This document shows, piece by piece, positions 15,365 through 23,675 of a DNA stretch of 55,395 bases. Origin of the DNA: JBBSHJ01 sp038253135. GTDB lineage: Bacteria > Actinomycetota > Actinomycetes > Mycobacteriales > QHCD01. The stretch's first letter is position 1. The number at the start of each line of letters is the position of its first letter. The position numbers were made by a program, and so were the translations under genes. A model generated the notes under the pieces. That model saw only the letters and a program-made list of their open reading frames with translations. It was not told where the DNA came from and searched no databases. Location: assembly GCA_038253135.1 (NCBI GenBank), contig JBBSHJ010000007.1:1-55395 (forward strand). The letters run 5' to 3'.

Positions 15365-16581
15365 CAGAGCCGCCCTCCACTGCCGTCGCTGTTGCCCGAT
15401 CGCTCGCCCTGGGCGCCACCGCGTGCAGTCCCGCCGCGGCTCCGATCGGCGTCGTACCGTGCGGGGTACGACGCCCCTGGATCACCGTTGAAAACTCGAT
15501 CCTTGCGGGTCCGGGCGTCCGGCGCCAGTCCAGGCACGGAGTAATTTTGCCCTACGGTGCTGGGATTCTCGGCCTGTGTGCCGTGGTCAGGGGCATCGTC
15601 GAGGCGACCCTCGATCGCGGCGGCAATCGCTTCGGCGAGCCGGAGCGGATCGTGCCGCGGCGAGCCGTCCGCCATGCCCACCGGCCGCAGCACCAGCCGG
15701 CCGCCGAGGCGGCGTACGGCCGTCGCGAGCCCGCCCGGGTCGGACAGCGTGGCGGGGTCGGCGACCACCACGTCGATGGGCAGGTCAGGCGCGTGATCGT
15801 GCAGCACGTCGAGGTGGGTCTGCGCCGTGAAACCCTCCGTCTCCCCCGGCTGCGGCGCGAGGTTGAGCACCACGATCCGGAGCGCGTCGGACTCGACGAG
15901 CGCGCGGCGCAGCTCGGGCACCAGCAGGTGCGGCAGCACGCTGGTGAACCACGAGCCGGGTCCGAGGAGTACGACGTCCGCGGCGCGCACAGCCTCGACC
16001 GCCTGCGGGCACGGCGGCGGGTCCTGCGGAACGAGCGAGACCGACTGCACCTGTCCGGGCGTCGCGGCCACGGCCACCTGGCCGCGGATCCGATGCTGCG
16101 CCGCCGGGTCATCGCCGATGCCGGTGACCTCGGCAAGGATCTCCAGCGGCACGCAGCTCATCGGCAGCACCCGTCCGACCGCTCCGACCATGCGGGCGAC
16201 CGCGTCGAGGGAGGCGACCGTGTCACCGGTGAGGTCCATCAGGCCGGTCAGCACCAGATTCCCCACCGGGTGTCCGGCCAGCGCACCCGTGCCGCCGAAC
16301 CGGTGCTGCAGCAGGTTTTCCCACAGGTGGCCCCACGGGTCGTCCCCGGCCAGCGCGGCCAGCGCCATCCGCAGATCGCCGGGGGGGATGACCGGGAGTT
16401 CGCGGCGGATCCGGCCGCTGGATCCGCCGTCGTCGGCCACCGTCACGACGGCGGTGATCTCCGTGGTCACGAACCGCAGCGCGGCCAGTGTCGCCGACAG
16501 CCCGTGGCCGCCGCCGAGCGTGACGGCTCGCGGCGGCAACCCGTCGGCGTACCCGCCCAGCAACCGACCCGTCTCGCTCAT
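15364..16581 (-). CDS. YvcK/CofD-like gluconeogenesis factor with a disordered tail
   Basis: This is a member of the YvcK family (CofD fold), linked to cell-wall and carbon metabolism and able to bind UDP-sugars in studied members. TLGGGHGLSATLAALR near residues 20-35 and TVADDGGSSGRIRRE near 47-61 are the nucleotide-sugar site. Family sequence ends near residue 325. About 80 further residues are rich in Gly, Arg, Ser and Asp and look disordered. Total length is 405, against about 320-340 usually. The start overlaps the rapZ stop by 4 bases (ATGA), and the stop overlaps the whiA start, so the operon is tight. Confidence 0.94.
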   Translation of the reverse strand: MSETGRLLGGYADGLPPRAVTLGGGHGLSATLAALRFVTTEITAVVTVADDGGSSGRIRRELPVIPPGDLRMALAALAGDDPWGHLWENLLQHRFGGTGALAGHPVGNLVLTGLMDLTGDTVASLDAVARMVGAVGRVLPMSCVPLEILAEVTGIGDDPAAQHRIRGQVAVAATPGQVQSVSLVPQDPPPCPQAVEAVRAADVVLLGPGSWFTSVLPHLLVPELRRALVESDALRIVVLNLAPQPGETEGFTAQTHLDVLHDHAPDLPIDVVVADPATLSDPGGLATAVRRLGGRLVLRPVGMADGSPRHDPLRLAEAIAAAIEGRLDDAPDHGTQAENPSTVGQNYSVPGLAPDARTRKDRVFNGDPGASYPARYDADRSRGGTARGGAQGERSGNSDGSGGRL

Positions 16582-17477
16582 TCGCGCCCCAGGTCACGGT
16601 GGCTGACGGAGACCTCCACGCCGTCCGCGACCAGCCGCTGCGCGAGCTGCTCGGCCATGGCGACGGACCGGTGTTTGCCGCCGGTGCAGCCGACGGCGAG
16701 GGTCAGATAGCGCTTGTCCTCCCGCCGGTATCCCGCGCCCACCACACGCAACACGTCGTGGTAAATGTCGAGGAATTCGGCCGCGCCCGCCTGCGAGAGA
16801 ACGTAATCGCGGACGGCCGCGTCCTTGCCGCTCTGGTCACGCAGCTCCGGAATCCAGTGCGGATTCGGCAGGAACCGTACGTCGGCCACCATGTCGGCAT
16901 CGAGCGGCAGCCCGTACTTGAACCCGAAGGACAGCACCGTCGCGCGCAGCGCCGGCGTGGTCCCGGACCCGAAGGCGACCTCGATCTTCTCGCGCAGCTC
17001 GTGCACGTTGAGGTTGCTGGTGTCGATGACGAGGTCGGCCTCGCCCTCGAGGTTGCGCAGCAGATCACGCTCGGCCGCGATGCCGTCGACCAGGCGGCCC
17101 TCGCCCTGCAGCGGGTGCTGGCGGCGCACGTTCTCGAAGCGGCGTACCAGCACGTCGTCAGCCGCCTGCAGGAACAGCACCCACGGCCGCTTGCCGGCCC
17201 GGTCAAGCTCCAGGATCACCTCGCGAAGGTCGGCGAAGAAAACCCGGCTGCGTACGTCCAGCACGATGGCCAGCTGGGTGACGGCGCCCTGCGACCGGGT
17301 GCCCAGCTCGACCATGGTGGCGATGAGTTCGGGCGGCAGGTTATCGACGACGAAATAGCCGAGATCCTCCAGGCATTTCGCGGCCGTGCTCCGGCCGGCG
17401 CCGGAGAGCCCGGAGACGATGACCACCTCGATGCCCGACGGGGTTGCGGCGTCCTCGTCGATCGTCACGGTGCTCAC
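16578..17477 (-). CDS. rapZ: RNase adapter RapZ (YvcJ family P-loop protein)
   Basis: The RapZ/YvcJ family binds nucleotides; in E. coli RapZ guides RNase E to a small RNA that controls amino-sugar synthesis, while the actinobacterial role is less clear. VIVSGLSGAGRSTAAK near residues 19-34 is the Walker A region, and VVDNLPPEL follows. The C-terminal block SFGFKYGLPLDAD, FLPNPHW and the GCTGGKHRSV loop are all present. The 299 residues are normal. The GTG start overlaps the uvrC stop region by 4 bases (GTGA). Confidence 0.96.
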   Translation of the reverse strand: MSTVTIDEDAATPSGIEVVIVSGLSGAGRSTAAKCLEDLGYFVVDNLPPELIATMVELGTRSQGAVTQLAIVLDVRSRVFFADLREVILELDRAGKRPWVLFLQAADDVLVRRFENVRRQHPLQGEGRLVDGIAAERDLLRNLEGEADLVIDTSNLNVHELREKIEVAFGSGTTPALRATVLSFGFKYGLPLDADMVADVRFLPNPHWIPELRDQSGKDAAVRDYVLSQAGAAEFLDIYHDVLRVVGAGYRREDKRYLTLAVGCTGGKHRSVAMAEQLAQRLVADGVEVSVSHRDLGRE

Positions 17478-19519
17478 AGGGCTCGCTCCTCGGCGTCGGT
17501 GCTGGACTCGTCAGTGCTGGCCCCGTCCGGGAGGATCTCACCGGTCGTCGGGTCGACCGCCGGTCCGGGCGCGGCGCCGTCGCGGTGCAGCGCGACCAGG
17601 ATGTTCTCGGCGATCTGCGGGCCGATGCCGGGTACGCCGGTGAGGTCGTCGAGGGTCGCCTCCCGCAGCCGTTTCAGCGAGCCGAATCGCGACATGAGCA
17701 GCTTGCGACGCGATTCGCCCAGGCCCGGAACCGAGTCCAGCGTCGAGGCGATCATCGATTTCGAGCGCTTCTGCCGGTGATAGGCGATGGCGAAGCGGTG
17801 CGCCTCGTCCCGCACCCGCTGCAGCAGGTAGAGCGCCTCGGACGTGCGCGGGAGGATTACCGGATCGTCCTCCCCCGGCAGCCACACCTCCTCGAGCCGT
17901 TTGGCCAGCCCGATCAGGGCAACCTCGGTAATGCCCATCTCCTGCAACACGTCACCGACCGCGTTGACCTGCGGCAGGCCGCCGTCGACGACGAGCAGGT
18001 TCGGTGCGTACGCGAACTTCCGCGGCCGCCCGGTGTCCGGATCGATGGGTCCCGCCGGCGGATCGGCCGCGGCTGTCGCGGCGTCGTCGGACCGCTCGCG
18101 CGCCGCGAGATAACGGGCGAAGCGGCGGCGGACGACCTCGCGCATCCAGGCGGTGTCGTCGTCGCCCTCGTCGCCACGGACGGCGAACCGGCGGTACTCG
18201 CTCTTGCGGGCGAGGCCGTCTTCGAAGACGACCATGCTGGCAACGACGTTGGTGCCCTGGACGTGGGACACGTCAAAACACTCGATCCGCAGCGGTGCGT
18301 CGTCCAGCCCGAGATCGTCCTGCAGGTCGGCCAGCGCCTTGCTGCGCGCGGTCAGGTCCGCGGCCCGCTTGAGCCGGTGCTGGGTGAACGCCTGGGCCGC
18401 GTTGCGCCCGACCGTCTCCATCAGGGCCCGCTTGTCGCCCCGCTGGGGCACCCGCAGCCGGACCCGGGTGCCGCGCTGCTGCGACAGCCACTGCTCGATC
18501 GCCGCCGCGTCGTCCGGCCGCTCGGGCACGAGCACCTCGCGCGGGACCTCCTCGCCGCCGCTGTCAGTTGAGTCGCCGCCGTACACCTGGCTGACGAACC
18601 GTTCGACCAGATCGCCGGTGCTGACGTCGTTGCCGTCGATCGGTACGACGTCGGTGACCCAGCCGCGCTGGCCGCGGACCCGGCCCCCACGGACGTGGAA
18701 GACCTGCACGGCCGCCTCGAGCTCGTCGCGGGCGAACGCGACCACGTCCGCGTCGGTGCCGTCGCCGAAGACGACGGCCTGCTTCTCCATCGCCCGGCGG
18801 AGCGCCCCGAGGTCATCGCGCAGCCGGGCGGCCTTCTCGAACTCGAGCCCGGTTGACGAGGCCGCCATCTCGCGCTCGAGCCGGCGCAGCATCAGGTCGG
18901 TCTTGCCGGCCATGAAGTCGCAGAAATCCTCGACGATCGCGCGGTGCTCGTCCGACGTCACGCGACCGACACACGGCGCGGAGCACTTGCCGATGTAGCC
19001 GAGCAAGCACGGCCGCCCGACCTGCCCGGCGCGCTTGAAGACTCCAGCGGAGCAGGTGCGGGCCGGGAAGACCCGCAGCAGCAGGTCGAGCGTCTCGCGG
19101 ATCGCCCAGGCGTGCGAGTAGGGGCCGAAATAGCGCACACCTTTGCGCTTGGGGCCGCGCATGACCTGCAGGCGCGGGTATTCCTCGTAGAGCGTGACCG
19201 CCAGGCTCGGGTAGCTCTTGTCGTCGCGGTAGCGGACGTTGAAGCGCGGGTCGAACTCCTTGATCCAGTTGTATTCGAGCTGCAGCGCCTCGACCTCGGT
19301 CGAGACGACCGTCCACTCGACGCTGGCCGCGGTCATGACCATTTGGGCGGTCCGTGCGTGCAGCGCGGTGATGTCCTGGAAGTACGACGAGAGCCGCGAG
19401 CGCAGGCTCTTCGCCTTGCCGACATAGATGACACGGCCGCGCTCGTCGCGGAACTTGTAGACGCCGGGATCGGTCGGGATCGTTCCCGGCGCGGGGCGGT
19501 ACGTCGACGGGTCGGCCAC
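17474..19519 (-). CDS. uvrC: Excinuclease ABC subunit C
   Basis: UvrC makes both incisions flanking a DNA lesion during nucleotide excision repair. The 681 residues contain an N-terminal GIY-YIG nuclease (GVYKFRD and VIYVGKAKSLRSRL, about 19-50). A UVR domain for UvrB binding lies near 205-240, followed by an RNase H-like nuclease with ECFDVSHVQGT. Two helix-hairpin-helix motifs lie at the C terminus (VPGLGESRR and VPGIGPQIA). It is the promoter-proximal gene of uvrC-rapZ-yvcK-whiA. UvrA is 4.9 kb upstream on the same strand, beyond accessory DNA. Confidence 0.97.
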   Translation of the reverse strand: MADPSTYRPAPGTIPTDPGVYKFRDERGRVIYVGKAKSLRSRLSSYFQDITALHARTAQMVMTAASVEWTVVSTEVEALQLEYNWIKEFDPRFNVRYRDDKSYPSLAVTLYEEYPRLQVMRGPKRKGVRYFGPYSHAWAIRETLDLLLRVFPARTCSAGVFKRAGQVGRPCLLGYIGKCSAPCVGRVTSDEHRAIVEDFCDFMAGKTDLMLRRLEREMAASSTGLEFEKAARLRDDLGALRRAMEKQAVVFGDGTDADVVAFARDELEAAVQVFHVRGGRVRGQRGWVTDVVPIDGNDVSTGDLVERFVSQVYGGDSTDSGGEEVPREVLVPERPDDAAAIEQWLSQQRGTRVRLRVPQRGDKRALMETVGRNAAQAFTQHRLKRAADLTARSKALADLQDDLGLDDAPLRIECFDVSHVQGTNVVASMVVFEDGLARKSEYRRFAVRGDEGDDDTAWMREVVRRRFARYLAARERSDDAATAAADPPAGPIDPDTGRPRKFAYAPNLLVVDGGLPQVNAVGDVLQEMGITEVALIGLAKRLEEVWLPGEDDPVILPRTSEALYLLQRVRDEAHRFAIAYHRQKRSKSMIASTLDSVPGLGESRRKLLMSRFGSLKRLREATLDDLTGVPGIGPQIAENILVALHRDGAAPGPAVDPTTGEILPDGASTDESSTDAEERAL

Positions 19520-19822
19520 CCGACCACCCTAGCCATCTGCGGGGTCTCTCGGTCGCTGCGCGCCTCGCTCGTTCCTCGCCTTGAACGCCAGGTGTTCGGT
19601 CTCGGATGCTCGCTCACTTGTCGGCCACCGAAACTCGCTTCCTCGTCGCGCGAGGACCACCCCCGATCCCGCGGCCGACGCCGCGAAGTCGACGGGCGAC
19701 CGCCAACCGCGGTCAGCTCTCCGTGGGCTCGCCGCTCGAGATGGGCCGCGCGTGACAACCATTTGTGCCCCACAGGTCGTTCTTAGGATGTAGAGACTCG
19801 AGATGCGAAATCTGAGGCAGAC
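19520..19822. other. Gap between divergent uvrC and sigma-factor gene; no gene seen
   Basis: No frame here looks like a protein. A weak promoter for the rightward sigma gene is possible: TTGTGC at 19763-19768 and TAGGAT at 19784-19789, with a short 15-base spacer. Nothing stands out for uvrC, and I see no LexA box. Confidence 0.4.
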
Positions 19823-20316
19823 GTGAGCGAGCCAGCCGGCCTGCGCGCTTTTGTGAACGCGCGCTCAGACGCGCTGCTCCGCCGCGCCTGGCTCCTCACT
19901 GGCGACTGGGGGTCGGCGGAGGACCTGGTGCAGGCCGCGCTCGCCAAAGCGTGGCCACACTGGGACAGGATTGAGCATGCAGCGTACGAGGCGTACGTCA
20001 ATCGGGTGGCTACTCGCCTTTCCTGACCGCGCGCCGCCGTCGCTGGAAAATCGAGTCACCCGCAGCCTCACCCGGCGCGATCGGGCAAGACCCAGACGTC
20101 GCCGACCGAGTCACCACCGCACTTGTAGTCCGGCAAGCTCTGGCCGCGCTTCCGCCACGCCAGCGGTCGATCGTAGTGATGCGCTACCTCGACGACCTGA
20201 CGGAGGCGCAGACAGCAAAGGCCTTGGGCTGCTCGATCGGCACGATCAAGAGTCAAAACGCCCGTGCCCTCCAGAGCCTGCGCCAAGCTCGTAACCTCAA
20301 CGATAGATCGCTCTAG
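19823..20316 (+). pseudogene. ECF-type sigma factor (SigE-family-like) with a frameshift
   Basis: The first frame, from GTG 19823, encodes sigma region 2: ALLRRAWLLTGDWGSAEDLVQ and AWPHWDRI, stopping at 20024-20026. Region 4 continues in the -1 frame from about 20020: LTARRRRWKIES, then LAALPPRQRSIVVMRYLDD and LGCSIGTIKSQNARAL, ending at 20316. A single missing base near 20011-20021 (TCGCCTTTCC) would join them into a normal protein of about 165 residues. The sequence is not a classic slippery site, so mutation or sequencing error is likelier than programmed frameshifting. The gene for its membrane partner begins 10 bases downstream and is intact. Confidence 0.82.
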
Positions 20317-20326
20317 GAGAAGTGAC

Positions 20327-20962
20327 ATGGACGAGAACCGCGACGATGGATCCGATATCCGCGGACTCCTGTCCGAAGCGCCGACGCCTCCACGCAGTCT
20401 GGACTTTACTAAGATCGCCATGCAGGCTCGGAGACGCCGCCGGACCGCAGTGGCCGCAGTGTCATGTGGCTGTGCCGTGATCTTGGCCGGGGCCGCCATC
20501 TCGGCAGTCACGTTGAGCCCGAATCATCACAAGACTATTTCTCTCCCTCAGCCACCCCGCATCACGCGCATCCCCAACATGGAGTGGACGCCGGTGGACC
20601 CGGCCAAGGTGGTCCCCAAGTTCTCGCGAGCGCAGGTACTCAAAGCGATCCGGTCGGACCAGCTGTCTCGTGACTTCACCACTCCGCAGAGCTCGATCAC
20701 CGCGACACTGGCCACGTTCACGCCCAACGGCGTAGCAACAATAGGGTCCACTGGAACGCTCGTTCCACATGCAGCGCCTCAGCTAGCGTGGGTAGTGCGG
20801 ATCGGTCACGTAAGCACGCGCCTCATCGGTGGACCATTCCCACTGCCCGGGCAGAAGCCTCGACCCACCGCCATGCCGAAGGGCACCATCTGCAGCTTCT
20901 ACGCGATCTACAACGCACAAGACGGACACCGCCTTGTATCACAGCGTTATTGCCCGAAATGA
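20327..20962 (+). CDS. Single-pass membrane protein, probable anti-sigma-type partner
   Basis: The 211-residue protein has a short acidic N-terminal cytoplasmic part (about 1-38), an RRRRR stop signal, and one membrane segment near residues 42-63. An extracytoplasmic domain of about 145 residues follows, with two cysteines near the C terminus. I do not recognise a named domain. A gene directly after an ECF sigma factor that codes for such a topology is usually its regulator, so an anti-sigma role is inferred. The ATG at 20327 has AGGAGAAG about 6 bases upstream and lies 10 bases after the sigma stop. Confidence 0.7.
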   Translation: MDENRDDGSDIRGLLSEAPTPPRSLDFTKIAMQARRRRRTAVAAVSCGCAVILAGAAISAVTLSPNHHKTISLPQPPRITRIPNMEWTPVDPAKVVPKFSRAQVLKAIRSDQLSRDFTTPQSSITATLATFTPNGVATIGSTGTLVPHAAPQLAWVVRIGHVSTRLIGGPFPLPGQKPRPTAMPKGTICSFYAIYNAQDGHRLVSQRYCPK

Positions 20963-21044
20963 TACCGCCTTTTCCGCGTACGCCGCCGACGAAGGGCTTC
21001 ATGCACTCCAACACGGCGTCGAAACCTCCGCGTGTTGAGATTTC

Positions 21045-21345
21045 GTAACTGGTCAGGTGGTTTCGTTCGGTTTGTCCCGCGCTTGTCGTTGAGTTTGGTT
21101 TCAGTAATTCTTGTACGCCGGGTTTGCAGGGTGCGTCGCGTGAGGGCTTGCTTGCGTTGATTGCCGCCGAGGATGCCGCCGTCTTCGGATGGGTTGGAGA
21201 AACCGCTGCCGACGAAATGATTGCGGAGAAGGTCGGGTCGGCAGCCGGTGCGCAGCCGGGTCATCGACGGCAACACGTTGCTGCGGTCGATGACGCGGAT
21301 GAGTTCATCCGGCACGAGCCAACCGAGTGCGGCTGTTGCGGCACC
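21045..21345 (+). mobile_element. IS66-family transposase N-terminal relic
   Basis: Pieces of an IS66 transposase N terminus lie in two frames. MPPSSDGLEKPLPT followed, after a stop, by LRRRSGRQP is in one. GAQPGHRRQHV, VDDADEFIRHEP and TECGCCG are in the next; together they match the IS66 order of PPSSDG, PGAQPGH and zinc-finger motifs. A stop and a frameshift separate them, and the catalytic DDE part is absent. GTAACTGGTCAGG at 21045 resembles the GTAA-type ends of IS66 elements and may be the left end. The remaining 20963-21044 and 21346-21464 show nothing recognisable. Confidence 0.65.
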
Positions 21346-21464
21346 GGGGAGGTCGGCAGCACGGTGATGATCGAGGCGGGAAGCCTGGCCGCCGCGTTGA
21401 CTGCCGTGGAGTTGTTGTTCGGGGTCCGCGCGAGCTCGGCGATCGCGGCCGCCGAACGTGCGGG

Positions 21465-22448
21465 TCAGCCAGCGAGGTAGCCCTGAAGCCCCTTCCAGGC
21501 GACGTCGTCGTCGGCGCCGCCGTCGTGCGATCGGCGGAACCGGCAGACGTACTCCGCGATTTCCGCCGTCGCCCACCAGATTTTCCGCAACTCGATTCCC
21601 TCGACGCTCGGTGGGGTCCCGTCGCCGTACGCCGCGACGTACCGCGGCCAGGCCGGGTGGCTCGTGTCCGGCAGGATGCTCCACAGGTCGCGCTCGCGCG
21701 GCGCCAGGGCGACGGTGTCCCAGTCGACCAGCAGCACCCTTCCGTCACCGGTCCGCAGCACGTTGGCCGAGTGGACCTCGCCGTGCGTGACGGCCCACGG
21801 GACGGCGAGCGCCGGAAGGAAGAGCTCGTCGTGCCGGCGCAACAGGTCGCAGACGCGTACGCCGGCGGCGGCGACCGCGTGCCGGGCCGACTCGGAATAG
21901 GGCCCGCCGCGCCACGGCCGTTCGAGCTCGCGCATGGCCTGGAGCAGCTCGGCGCGATGCGGGACGCCGGGTTCCCAACGAGGCACCGCGGCCGGCGGCG
22001 TGACCGCGTGCAGCCGACCCGCCATCGCCGCGACCTCGCTTTCGACCTGCGGGTCCGGCCAGGTGCCTCCCGGCCCACTGTCCCCGTCCAGGAACGGGGT
22101 GACGGACAGGGCGAACTGCCCGCTCACCCGCTGCAACGGAAGGCCGATCACCGTTGGGACCGGAGCAAGAGCGAACTCGAGACCGGCCGCGCGCAGCTCG
22201 ACGGCCGTGCCGTAGGCCGCCGACAGGGTGGCGAAGACGTCATCGGCATCGGTGGCCAGGCTGTGCCCGCCGCGGTCCAGCTTGTCGGCGGTCACGAACC
22301 AGCAGCGGCTGTCCGCGGCGTCGACGCGCCAGTGCCAGCCGCCGAATCCCACCGCCAGGTGCTCGAGGTCGCGCGCCGCGATCCCCCAGTGCTCGTCCAG
22401 CGCTTGAACGATCTCGGTCTCGTCGAGCCCGACGGGTGGCTCGTTCAC
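21465..22448 (-). CDS. Aminoglycoside phosphotransferase-family kinase
   Basis: The 327-residue protein has the APH/choline-kinase fold. THGEVHSANVL (residues 221-231) is the catalytic loop and VDWDTVALAPRERDLW (241-256) the metal site. The usual catalytic Asp of HGD is Glu224 here, a substitution I know from many actinobacterial relatives of this family. The substrate could be an aminoglycoside, spectinomycin, a sugar or something else. The gene reads leftward after the RmlB-like gene, separated by a strong inverted repeat, so it is probably transcribed separately. The ATG at 22448 is the only reasonable start. Confidence 0.8.
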   Translation of the reverse strand: MNEPPVGLDETEIVQALDEHWGIAARDLEHLAVGFGGWHWRVDAADSRCWFVTADKLDRGGHSLATDADDVFATLSAAYGTAVELRAAGLEFALAPVPTVIGLPLQRVSGQFALSVTPFLDGDSGPGGTWPDPQVESEVAAMAGRLHAVTPPAAVPRWEPGVPHRAELLQAMRELERPWRGGPYSESARHAVAAAGVRVCDLLRRHDELFLPALAVPWAVTHGEVHSANVLRTGDGRVLLVDWDTVALAPRERDLWSILPDTSHPAWPRYVAAYGDGTPPSVEGIELRKIWWATAEIAEYVCRFRRSHDGGADDDVAWKGLQGYLAG

Positions 22449-22476
22449 ACCTCAACCCCAGCGATCGTGCCCGTCT

Positions 22477-22541
22477 TCGCCGAGTGGCAGGCTGAGCAGG
22501 AAATACGGGCCGAGAATCCTGCCGCACCTGCCACTCGGCGA
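22477..22541. terminator. Long two-tier perfect inverted repeat
   Basis: TCGCCGAGTGGCAGG at 22477-22491 pairs perfectly over 15 bases with CCTGCCACTCGGCGA at 22527-22541. Inside, after four unpaired bases on each side, GCAGGA at 22496-22501 pairs with TCCTGC at 22517-22522 around a 15-base loop. It sits 22 bases past the RmlB-like stop and 28 bases upstream of the kinase start, both leftward. It is probably a terminator for the former, or an attenuator-like element for the latter. Confidence 0.7.
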
Positions 22542-22563
22542 GTGGGGGTGGGCTCTCGAGTCG

Positions 22564-23568
22564 TCATCGGGCGCGCCAGGCGCCCTCATCCACCGGCGAG
22601 CGGCCGATCAGCGGCTCCCACCAGTCACGGTGCCCGGCGTACCACCGCACCGTGTCGGCCAGCCCGGCTGGAAAATCGATCCGCGGCGCCCACCCGAGCT
22701 CGGTGCGGATCCTGCCGGAGTCCAGGAGGTATCGGCGATCGTGGCCGGGACGGTCGGGGACGCTGTGCCGCAGGTCGGCCGGCGCTCCGAGCGCTTTCAG
22801 AATGCCGTCCGCAATCGCGTCGACCGTCTGCTCGACACCGGATCCGACGTTGTAGGTCGTACCGATCCGGCCGCTGCGCACGATGACGTCGATCGCCCGG
22901 CAGTGGTCGAGCACGTGCAGCCATTCGCGGCGGTTCTGGCTCGATGCGTAGACGGGCAAGGACTTTCCGTCGAGGGCGAGCGTCGTGAAATACGGAATGA
23001 CCTTTTCCGGGAACTGGTACGGGCCGAGGTTGTTCGCGCAGATCGAGATCGTCGTCTCGAGCCCGAACGTCTCGTGATAGGCGCGGACGAGGTGGTCGGC
23101 GCTCGCCTTGGAGGCGTTGTACGGCGTCCGCGGGCGGTACGGCGATGACTCGGTGAAGCGGCCGGGATCGTCAAGGGCCAGGTCGCCGTAGACCTCGCAC
23201 GTCGAGACGTGGTGCACCCGGGTGACCCCGGTGGCTATGGCCGCGTCCAGTAGGGACTGGGTGCCGAGGACGTTGGTGCGGACGAATTGGCGAGGATTGA
23301 TCACCGCGTAGCTGTTGTGCGACTCGGCGGCGAGGTTGACGATCACCTCGATTCCCTTGTCGCTCAGTGTCTTCTGCACCAGGTCGAGGTCGCCGATGTC
23401 ACCGTGGACGAAGGCGATCCGGTCGCGGATGTCATCCAGGCTCGCCTCGACGCCGGCGTAGGTGAGGGCATCGAGCGCGACGATCTCGTCGTCCGGGTGC
23501 TCGGTGATCCAGTACCGGGCGAGGTTCGACCCGATGAATCCGGCGGCCCCGGTGATCAGCACCCGCAT
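22564..23568 (-). CDS. dTDP-glucose 4,6-dehydratase-like NAD-dependent sugar dehydratase
   Basis: This is an extended SDR enzyme of the RmlB group, which converts a nucleotide sugar to its 4-keto-6-deoxy form. GAAGFIG (residues 7-13) binds NAD. YNASK (150-154) has the catalytic Tyr and Lys, and CANNLGPYQFPEKVIP is an RmlB hallmark. The usual Thr-Asp-Glu active-site triad in STDEVYG reads Ser-Thr-Cys-Glu (122-125), so the Asp is Cys124. The 334 residues are normal. The ATG at 23568 gives MRVLITGAAG; a longer frame exists upstream. No other nucleotide-sugar gene is adjacent, so the product and pathway are unknown. Confidence 0.85.
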   Translation of the reverse strand: MRVLITGAAGFIGSNLARYWITEHPDDEIVALDALTYAGVEASLDDIRDRIAFVHGDIGDLDLVQKTLSDKGIEVIVNLAAESHNSYAVINPRQFVRTNVLGTQSLLDAAIATGVTRVHHVSTCEVYGDLALDDPGRFTESSPYRPRTPYNASKASADHLVRAYHETFGLETTISICANNLGPYQFPEKVIPYFTTLALDGKSLPVYASSQNRREWLHVLDHCRAIDVIVRSGRIGTTYNVGSGVEQTVDAIADGILKALGAPADLRHSVPDRPGHDRRYLLDSGRIRTELGWAPRIDFPAGLADTVRWYAGHRDWWEPLIGRSPVDEGAWRAR

Positions 23569-23675
23569 GTTCGCCAACCGTCCTCGCTGTGCTCGATGGC
23601 TTCTGACCAACCTAGGGCGGACCGGGGAGCGGACGGGTAGCGGGAGCTACCCGAGGACGCCCCATTGTCCTGGCC

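Noticed and set aside
20011..20026. Programmed -1 frameshift in the sigma factor gene
   Set aside because: There is no classic slippery heptamer and no downstream stem or pseudoknot that I can see. A lost base is simpler.
20947..21684. 245-codon protein on the - strand across 20947-21684
   Set aside because: It overlaps the kinase gene out of frame and an IS66 relic in the opposite direction, and is low-complexity Arg-rich.
6680..22448. Antibiotic-resistance island based on two APH-fold kinases
   Set aside because: The two kinases are in separate blocks, belong to broad families with many non-resistance members, and have no integron or resistance-transposon context.
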